DNA of 10,051 nucleotides from Treponema sp. (lineage in GTDB: Bacteria; Spirochaetota; Spirochaetia; Treponematales; Treponemataceae): the NCBI GenBank assembly GCA_018384055.1, contig JAHAZL010000001.1:1-10051 (forward strand), written 5' to 3'. A program made the position numbers and the translations under genes. Positions within the stretch are counted from its first letter, which is position 1. Each line of letters opens with the position of its first letter. Of this stretch, positions 5,538 through 10,051 are shown one piece after another. Below the pieces are notes generated by a model. That model saw nothing but the letters and a program-made list of their open reading frames with translations, was not told the origin of the DNA and searched no databases.

Positions 5538-7064
5538 TTACTTTGCGCTGTTGAGTGACCAGAACGTGTTGTCCTGTGGTAATCTCTTGTTGTTCTTTGC
5601 GTAGTCAAATGCAGACATTCCCTTTTCGTTTGTGAGGGCTGGATCGGCACCGGCATCAAGAAGCTGCTGGATTACATCTGTTGTTGTGCTGTACTGTGCT
5701 GCATACATCAAAGGGGTCTGTCCCTTCCAGAGTCTATTCAATGGTACGTTCATGTCAAGGAAAAGCTTAACCTTTGCAGCCCGAACATGAGATGAACTTG
5801 TCTTTCCTGTGATTGTGAAGATGAATGCCCTGAACACTTCGTCTTCTGCAACAGTCCTGTTCTTGAGGAGAATTGAAAGAATTTCAGGGTTTTTAGAATA
5901 GTCTGCCGCCATAAGGAGTGGGGTTGCGTTGAATTTGTTTCTTACCCTTACATAAGCACCCTTTTCAATAAGCATGTTGATGATGTTGAGGTTGTTCTGA
6001 TAGCGGGCTGCATACATGAGGGCTGTCCAGCCGTCCTTGTCGCGGGCGTTTACTTCTGCTCCACTTGCAAGGAGGGTGCGTACGTCCCAGTCGCTTCCTG
6101 ATTTTGCAGCCTTCATGAGAAGTGTTACGCCATTCTTGTCGGCAAGATTTGGATTTTCAATTTTTACGACTCTCTTTTCTGAAACTTCTTCCTTTGGTTC
6201 TTCAGCGTAATCAAGGAGGAATGCACTTGCGTAAGTTTCGACTTCCTGCTTCTTGAGGTCTGGTTTTGGTGCTTCAACAGGTGCTGGTTCCTGGGGTAAC
6301 GCAGCTTTTTCAATGAGGGCAATGACTTCAGGTTCTTCAGTAATGCCTGTGGTTTCTTCCTTTTTCTCTGCTTTCTCTGCAGCGTCTGGTACTTTCGCAA
6401 CTGGAACTGGAACCGGAACAACGGCAGGAGCTGGTTCTGTGGCAGGTGCAGGAACTTCAGCCGGACCCTTGTAGCTCATTGCCTCAAGTTCTGCAGCTTC
6501 CCTTGCAAGTTCTGCTTCAAGTGCTGCAATGTCATCAAGAGGTGCGTTTTTCTCCATTGCTACATCATCACCTTCGTATACATTAGGATCTTCAGAAAAT
6601 TCGCAGAGTTTAGCGTAAATGGCTTCGTTGGCATTTTCCTTTGCATAATGGAAGGCATTCTTTCCGTAGCTGTCAGTTTGAACGATTCTCTTTCTTTTTC
6701 TTGATGCTGTAAGAGCATCTGTCTTTACGAGGATTTCAATTATCTTTGGGTCTGATGAATATTGTGCAGCGTATGAAACTAGGTTTCGTCCGTCCTTTGT
6801 TGTGGCGGTTATGTCAGATTCATAGTCAATGCACATTTTGATGAACGAATAAGGCCTGTCGTTCTTGAGGCATAGATGAAGGAATGTTTCATTGTTGTCG
6901 TAGTAAGTCTTGTAGAATAGGGACCTTTCCTGCTTATATGCAGTCTTGATTTCTTTTTCTGTTGCAGAAGATGCAAGATGGTTATAGTCAAGCACGACTT
7001 TTTTTGCTGTCACCGGAATAAGAAGCGATGCAGCGATGATTGTTGCAATGATGTATTTTCTCAT
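5538..7064 (-). CDS. Secreted ankyrin-repeat protein
   Basis: A 508-residue protein when started at 7064. It begins MRKYIIATIIAASLLIPVTA, a typical short signal peptide with likely cleavage after VTA and no lipobox cysteine, so it should be periplasmic. Degenerate ankyrin repeats lie near residues 55-155 (for example DGRNLVSYAAQYSSDPKIIE), and clearer ones at about 307-495, including GWTALMYAARYQNNLNIINM and QTPLMYAAQYSTTTDVIQQL. Between them is an acidic, Pro/Ala/Glu/Val-rich linker (about 170-300) with a stretch of alternating Pro-Val. Ankyrin repeats bind proteins; the partner is unknown. The frame stays open up to an ATG at 7109, and an ATG at 7073 is also possible. A TATAAT at 7072-7077 with -35 TTGTTT overlaps the 7073 start and places the RNA 5' end near 7064, favouring 7064. 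It is followed 3 nt later by rsmD. Confidence 0.85.
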   Translation of the reverse strand: MRKYIIATIIAASLLIPVTAKKVVLDYNHLASSATEKEIKTAYKQERSLFYKTYYDNNETFLHLCLKNDRPYSFIKMCIDYESDITATTKDGRNLVSYAAQYSSDPKIIEILVKTDALTASRKRKRIVQTDSYGKNAFHYAKENANEAIYAKLCEFSEDPNVYEGDDVAMEKNAPLDDIAALEAELAREAAELEAMSYKGPAEVPAPATEPAPAVVPVPVPVAKVPDAAEKAEKKEETTGITEEPEVIALIEKAALPQEPAPVEAPKPDLKKQEVETYASAFLLDYAEEPKEEVSEKRVVKIENPNLADKNGVTLLMKAAKSGSDWDVRTLLASGAEVNARDKDGWTALMYAARYQNNLNIINMLIEKGAYVRVRNKFNATPLLMAADYSKNPEILSILLKNRTVAEDEVFRAFIFTITGKTSSSHVRAAKVKLFLDMNVPLNRLWKGQTPLMYAAQYSTTTDVIQQLLDAGADPALTNEKGMSAFDYAKNNKRLPQDNTFWSLNSAK

Positions 7065-7071
7065 GGATTTC

Positions 7072-7100
7072 ATTATACGTAGGAAATTTAAAAAAAACAA
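7072..7100 (-). promoter_or_regulatory. Promoter of the ankyrin-protein/rsmD operon
   Basis: On the minus strand -35 TTGTTT (7095-7100) and a perfect -10 TATAAT (7072-7077) are 17 bp apart. The -10 overlaps an in-frame ATG at 7073, and the expected transcription start falls at about 7064-7066, right at the preferred start codon. The mRNA would be essentially leaderless; no Shine-Dalgarno is present before any candidate start. Confidence 0.55.
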
Positions 7101-7111
7101 GTTTTCCATTC

Positions 7112-7135
7112 AATGACGGAACGGAATGACGGAAC
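7112..7135. repeat. Two tandem AATGACGGAAC copies
   Basis: The 11-mer AATGACGGAAC occurs at 7112-7122 and 7125-7135, a 13-bp period with CGG-type sequence between. It lies in the divergent gap between the ankyrin-protein and phosphorylase promoters, upstream of both -35 elements. It could be a regulator-binding pair or a fragment of a dispersed repeat. Confidence 0.5.
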
Positions 7136-7147
7136 TCAATATTATCT

Positions 7148-7176
7148 TTGACTTTTATATTTTATCGTGATAGAAT
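7148..7176 (+). promoter_or_regulatory. Promoter of the cellobiose phosphorylase gene
   Basis: A -35 TTGACT (7148-7153) and -10 TAGAAT (7171-7176) are 17 bp apart, each one base from consensus. RNA would start near 7183, leaving a leader of about 65 nt with AGGAA at 7235-7239 before the ATG at 7248. Within the leader TAATA-AAAC-TATTA (7220-7233) is a weak inverted repeat; I see no clear catabolite-control site. Confidence 0.7.
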
Positions 7177-7247
7177 TCATAAAATTTTTGTAGACTCATT
7201 CTTTTAGAATTTTCTACGTAATAAAACTATTATGAGGAAAAAAAAAT

Positions 7248-9737
7248 ATGGAATTCGGACATTTTGATGACCAGAACAGGGAATTTGTAATTACAAATCC
7301 TGCAACACCTTGGCCTTGGATCAATTACCTGGGCAACGAGGACTTTTTCTCGCTTATTTCTAATACAGCGGGCGGTTATTCATTCTACAAGGATGCTAAG
7401 TTCCGCCGCATTACACGCTACCGCTATAACGGTGTGCCAATGGACAACGGTGGACGCTATTTCTATATCAACGACAATGGAACAGTATGGAATCCTGGAT
7501 GGAAGCCATGCAAGACAGAACTTGACAGCTATGAATGCCGCCACGGTATGAACTATACGCGCATTACAGGCAGCAAGAACGGAATTGAAGCTTCTGTTCT
7601 TTTCTTTGTTCCACTTAAGACTTGGGCAGAAGTTCAGAAGGTAACACTCAAGAACACAACAAGCGAAACAAAGAAGATCAAGCTCTTCTCGTTTGCCGAA
7701 TGGTGTCTCTGGAACGCTGCAACGGATATGGAAAATTTCCAGCGCAACTGGTCAACTGGAGAAGTTGAAATCGACGGTTCTACAATCTACCACAAGACAG
7801 AATACAAGGAACGACGTAACCACTACGCATATTACTCACTTACAAATGCAAAGATTGACGGATACGATACAGACCGCGAATCATTCATCGGCCTCTACAA
7901 CGAATTCGCAGATCCACAGTGCGTAATGGCAGGAAAACCAAGCAACTCCCTTGCACACGGTTGGTCGCCAATCGCATCACACTATGTTGAAGTTGAACTC
8001 AAGGCTGGCGAAAGCAAGGACTACATCTTTGTCCTCGGTTATGTTGAAAACGCTCAGGAAGAAAAGTTCTCTGAAGCCGACATCCAGCGCAAGAAGAACG
8101 GGACCCTCATTTCTTCACAGGACAGCGATGTTACCCTCGTAAACAAGGCAAAGGCTGAAGCCCTCATCAAGAAGTTCTCTACAGTAGAAGCTGTAGATGC
8201 TGCATACAATGAACTCCGCTCTATGTGGGATGCTCTCCTTGACAAGTATGTTGTCAAGAGCGATGACGAAAAGCTCAACCGCATGGTAAACATCTGGAGC
8301 CAGTATCAGTGTATGATTACATTCAACTTCTCGCGCTCTGCTTCATTCTTTGAAAGCGGTGTTGGTCGTGGAATGGGATTCCGTGATTCTAATCAGGACC
8401 TTGTTGGATTCGTTCACCAGGTTCCATCCCGCGCACGCGAAAGAATCATCGACATTGCATCTACACAGTTCCCGGACGGCGGATGCTATCACCAGTACCA
8501 GCCACTTACAAAGCACGGCAACAATGACATCGGCGGTGGATTCAACGACGATCCATGCTGGCTCATTTTCGGTACTGTTGCTTATGTTAAGGAAACAGGA
8601 GATTTCTCAATTCTCGACGAACCGGTTCCATTCGATAACAAGGCAGGAACAGAAGTTTCCCTCATGGAACACCTCAAGATTTCTTTCAACCACGTTGTAG
8701 AAAACTTAGGCCCTCACATGCTTCCACTTATCGGACGCGCAGACTGGAACGACTGTCTCAACCTCAACTGTTTCTCTTGGGATCCAAACGAATCGTTCCA
8801 GACAACAGAAAACAACTCTGAAGGCTCAAAGGCTGAATCCCTCATGATTGCGGGTCTCTTTGTTGTTACAGGTAAAGACTACATCGAACTCTGCAAGCAG
8901 GTAGGAAAGGACGAAGAAGCAGAGCGTGCTCAGAAGTGCGTTGATTCAATGATTGAAGCAGTAAAGAAGCATGGTTGGGACGGCGAATGGTACCTCCGCG
9001 CTTACGACTTCTACGGAAATAAGATCGGTTCAAACGAATGTGAAGAAGGAAAGATCTTCATTGAATCACAGGGCTTCTGTACAATGGCTGGAATCGGTCT
9101 TGAAGACGGAATGGTTGACAAGGCCATCGATTCTTGTAAGAAATACCTTGACTGTGAACACGGTATGGTTCTCAACAACCCTGCATATACAAAGTATCAT
9201 GTTGAAATGGGTGAAATTTCTTCTTACCCAGCAGGATACAAGGAAAATGCAGGTATCTTCTGCCACAACAATCCATGGGTAATCATCGGTGAAACAGTTG
9301 CAGGCCGTGGTAACGATGCTTGGGAACTCTTCCGCAAGATTTCTCCAATGTACCTGAAGGATCAGCAGCTCCACAAGGTTGAACCTTATGTTAACTGCCA
9401 GATGGTTGCAGGTAAGGACGCAGCAAAGCCTGGTGAAGGAAAGAATTCTTGGCTTACAGGAACGGCTGCATGGATGTGGCTTACAGTTAGCCAGTACCTC
9501 CTTGGCATCAAGCCTTCATACAAGGGAATCATAGTTGACCCATGTCTCCCAGCCGGTGAAATCAAGGGCTATAAGGTAACTCGCAAGTTCCGCGATGCTA
9601 CATACAACATCGAGATCGTAAATAACGGTTCTCAGAAGGGTGTTAAGGAACTCTATGTAAACGGCACAAAGGTTGAAGGAAACCTTGTTCCAATGGCTAA
9701 GGCTGGTGAAACAGTTGAAGTTAAGGCTGTAATGTAA
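7248..9737 (+). CDS. cbpA: Cellobiose phosphorylase, glycoside hydrolase family 94
   Basis: An 829-residue cytoplasmic enzyme, normal length for GH94, that cleaves cellobiose with phosphate to alpha-glucose 1-phosphate and glucose, saving one ATP compared with hydrolysis. The N-terminal beta-sandwich begins GHFDDQNREFVITNPATPWP and contains NYLGNEDFFSLISNTAGGYS (26-45) and ELDSYECRHG (91-100). The (alpha/alpha)6 barrel carries FESGVGRGMGFRDSNQDL (368-385), QPLTKHGNNDIGGGFNDDP (418-436) and GRADWNDCLNLNCFSWD (496-512). D502 in WND corresponds to the catalytic acid (Asp490 in the Cellulomonas gilvus enzyme). No signal peptide. The whole chain follows clostridial cellobiose phosphorylases closely as I remember them, rather than cellodextrin or chitobiose phosphorylases. 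Start is supported by GAGGA about 10 nt upstream. It stands alone with its own promoter and terminator. Codon choice (AAG, CTC, AAC, TAC) differs from the minus-strand genes and suggests high expression. Confidence 0.95.
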   Translation: MEFGHFDDQNREFVITNPATPWPWINYLGNEDFFSLISNTAGGYSFYKDAKFRRITRYRYNGVPMDNGGRYFYINDNGTVWNPGWKPCKTELDSYECRHGMNYTRITGSKNGIEASVLFFVPLKTWAEVQKVTLKNTTSETKKIKLFSFAEWCLWNAATDMENFQRNWSTGEVEIDGSTIYHKTEYKERRNHYAYYSLTNAKIDGYDTDRESFIGLYNEFADPQCVMAGKPSNSLAHGWSPIASHYVEVELKAGESKDYIFVLGYVENAQEEKFSEADIQRKKNGTLISSQDSDVTLVNKAKAEALIKKFSTVEAVDAAYNELRSMWDALLDKYVVKSDDEKLNRMVNIWSQYQCMITFNFSRSASFFESGVGRGMGFRDSNQDLVGFVHQVPSRARERIIDIASTQFPDGGCYHQYQPLTKHGNNDIGGGFNDDPCWLIFGTVAYVKETGDFSILDEPVPFDNKAGTEVSLMEHLKISFNHVVENLGPHMLPLIGRADWNDCLNLNCFSWDPNESFQTTENNSEGSKAESLMIAGLFVVTGKDYIELCKQVGKDEEAERAQKCVDSMIEAVKKHGWDGEWYLRAYDFYGNKIGSNECEEGKIFIESQGFCTMAGIGLEDGMVDKAIDSCKKYLDCEHGMVLNNPAYTKYHVEMGEISSYPAGYKENAGIFCHNNPWVIIGETVAGRGNDAWELFRKISPMYLKDQQLHKVEPYVNCQMVAGKDAAKPGEGKNSWLTGTAAWMWLTVSQYLLGIKPSYKGIIVDPCLPAGEIKGYKVTRKFRDATYNIEIVNNGSQKGVKELYVNGTKVEGNLVPMAKAGETVEVKAVM

Positions 9738-9771
9738 TCATTGCCGCCTAGACTGAGATAGCCGATAAATC

Positions 9772-9817
9772 CTGTCAGGGTAGTGGACATCCACATGAAC
9801 TGACAGAATTTTTTTTT
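9772..9817 (+). terminator. Intrinsic terminator after the phosphorylase gene
   Basis: CTGTCAG (9772-9778) pairs with CTGACAG (9800-9806), with a small inner hairpin GTGG-ACAT-CCAC (9783-9794), followed after two bases by nine Ts (9809-9817). The branched form is unusual but the position, 35 nt after the stop, and the long T-run fit termination of the monocistronic transcript. Confidence 0.75.
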
Positions 9818-9855
9818 GAAAATTCAAAAATTTTTATATTTTTTTAATATTGCTA

Positions 9856-9884
9856 TTGACACTTTTTAGCAGATTATATATTAT
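9856..9884 (+). promoter_or_regulatory. tRNA operon promoter
   Basis: A consensus -35 TTGACA (9856-9861) and -10 TATTAT (9879-9884) are 17 bp apart. The roughly 45 bases upstream (9809-9853) are almost pure A/T runs, the composition of an UP element at stable-RNA promoters. Transcription should begin near 9891, about 38 nt before the first tRNA. Confidence 0.8.
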
Positions 9885-9891
9885 ATCAAAC

Positions 9892-9918
9892 ATCAGCAAC
9901 GCAAAAAGCGATGTTGAT
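9892..9918 (+). other. Hairpin in the tRNA precursor leader
   Basis: ATCAGCAACGC (9892-9902) and GCGATGTTGAT (9908-9918) can form a stem of ten pairs including one G-U, with one A-A mismatch and an AAAAA loop, beginning almost at the predicted RNA 5' end. It lies just before the mature tRNA and may guide processing of the precursor. Confidence 0.4.
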
Positions 9919-9928
9919 AAAAATATAA

Positions 9929-10001
9929 GCCGCTGTAGCTCAGCTGGTAGAGCGCGTGATTTGTAATCTCGAGGTCCTGGGTCCGAATCCCTGCGGCGGC
10001 T
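9929..10001 (+). tRNA. tRNA-Thr (anticodon UGU)
   Basis: A 73-base cloverleaf. Acceptor GCCGCTG (9929-9935) pairs with CGGCGGC (9994-10000, one G-U). D arm GCTC-AGCTGGTA-GAGC spans 9938-9953. Anticodon loop TTTGTAA (9960-9966) has TGT at 9962-9964, reading Thr ACN codons. T arm CTGGG-TCCGAAT-CCCTG spans 9977-9993. The discriminator is T and CCA is not encoded. Oddities: a U-U mismatch in the middle of the anticodon stem (9957/9969), another in the T stem (9978/9992), and C instead of U at position 55 of the T loop (9983). Identity is clear; full activity is assumed. Confidence 0.92.
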
Positions 10002-10019
10002 TTATCCCAATAGGGGAAT

Positions 10020-10051
10020 GGAGAGTTTCCCGAGTGGTCAAAGGGGGCAGA
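10020..10051 (+). tRNA. tRNA-Tyr, 5' part (cut by window edge)
   Basis: The last 32 bases match the start of a bacterial tRNA-Tyr: acceptor GGAGAGT, then TT, the D arm CCCGAGTGGTCAAAGGG, and GGCAGA entering the anticodon stem. The run CAAAGGG followed by GCAGA is characteristic of Tyr rather than Ser or Leu. The anticodon (expected GUA) is beyond the window. It is 18 nt after tRNA-Thr and in the same transcript. A Thr(UGU)-Tyr order begins the Thr-Tyr-Gly-Thr-tuf cluster of several bacteria, so tRNA-Gly, a second tRNA-Thr or tuf may follow. Confidence 0.8.

Noticed and set aside
6253..6474. Plus-strand frame rich in Gly/Ala/Thr/Ser
   Set aside because: Its low complexity is the mirror of the Pro/Ala/Val linker of the ankyrin protein.
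7065..7109. Longer start of the ankyrin protein (ATG at 7109 or 7073)
   Set aside because: The extension precedes a complete signal peptide and overlaps the promoter; no ribosome site supports it.
8350..9282. Several frames of 77-116 codons in other frames of the phosphorylase gene
   Set aside because: They are shadows of a strongly biased, well-conserved GH94 gene; none has a ribosome site or family features.
10020..10051. tRNA-Ser or tRNA-Leu for the partial tRNA
   Set aside because: The CAAAGGG-G-GCAGA transition and CCCGAGTGG D arm fit Tyr better than Ser or Leu.
1..10051. CRISPR array, phage, toxin-antitoxin or defence system
   Set aside because: No regularly spaced repeats, integrase, transposase or recognisable defence gene on either strand.

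Overview
The window looks like ordinary chromosome of a Treponema-type spirochaete, probably a fibre-associated gut or rumen species. This is an inference from gene content: a cellobiose phosphorylase, a secreted ankyrin-repeat protein whose repeats carry the 'AAxYSxxP' pattern I associate with treponemes, and a small TPR-like protein paired with a larger TPR protein. No phylogenetic marker was searched.

Layout. From 1 to about 7070 every gene is on the minus strand; read in transcription order (high to low coordinates) they form five groups. (i) A secreted ankyrin-repeat protein (start probably 7064) followed 3 nt later by rsmD. (ii) A 112-aa TPR-like protein and a 383-aa TPR protein, with a strong promoter in front and an intrinsic terminator behind (3279-3307). 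(iii) rlmN, with its probable start at 3161 rather than the longest-frame start at 3278. (iv) A 69-aa heavy-metal-associated-like domain protein and a D-2-hydroxyacid dehydrogenase, behind a promoter overlapped by a perfect 10-bp inverted repeat. (v) leuC (isopropylmalate/homoaconitate dehydratase large subunit), cut by the left edge of the window, with its own promoter and a 9-bp inverted repeat around the -10.

From 7110 the strand switches. A divergent intergenic region carries a good sigma70-type promoter for an 829-aa GH94 cellobiose phosphorylase on the plus strand (7248-9737), which ends in an intrinsic terminator. An AT-rich stable-RNA promoter then drives tRNA-Thr(UGU) and tRNA-Tyr, the latter cut by the right edge.

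How the genes fit together. rsmD and rlmN are rRNA methyltransferase housekeeping genes. The phosphorylase would convert imported cellobiose to glucose 1-phosphate plus glucose, and its codon choice (AAG, CTC, TAC, AAC) suggests strong expression. LeuC and the hydroxyacid dehydrogenase are amino-acid or organic-acid metabolism but have separate promoters.

I see no CRISPR array, phage, toxin-antitoxin or defence locus. The observations most worth a second look are regulatory or structural: two promoter-overlapping inverted repeats, a nested palindrome with an IS-end-like arm near 740-840, a metal-domain protein whose usual CxxC is gone while other cysteines are present, a two-TPR super-repeat, an apparent leaderless mRNA for the ankyrin protein, and a tRNA-Thr with two U-U mismatches.
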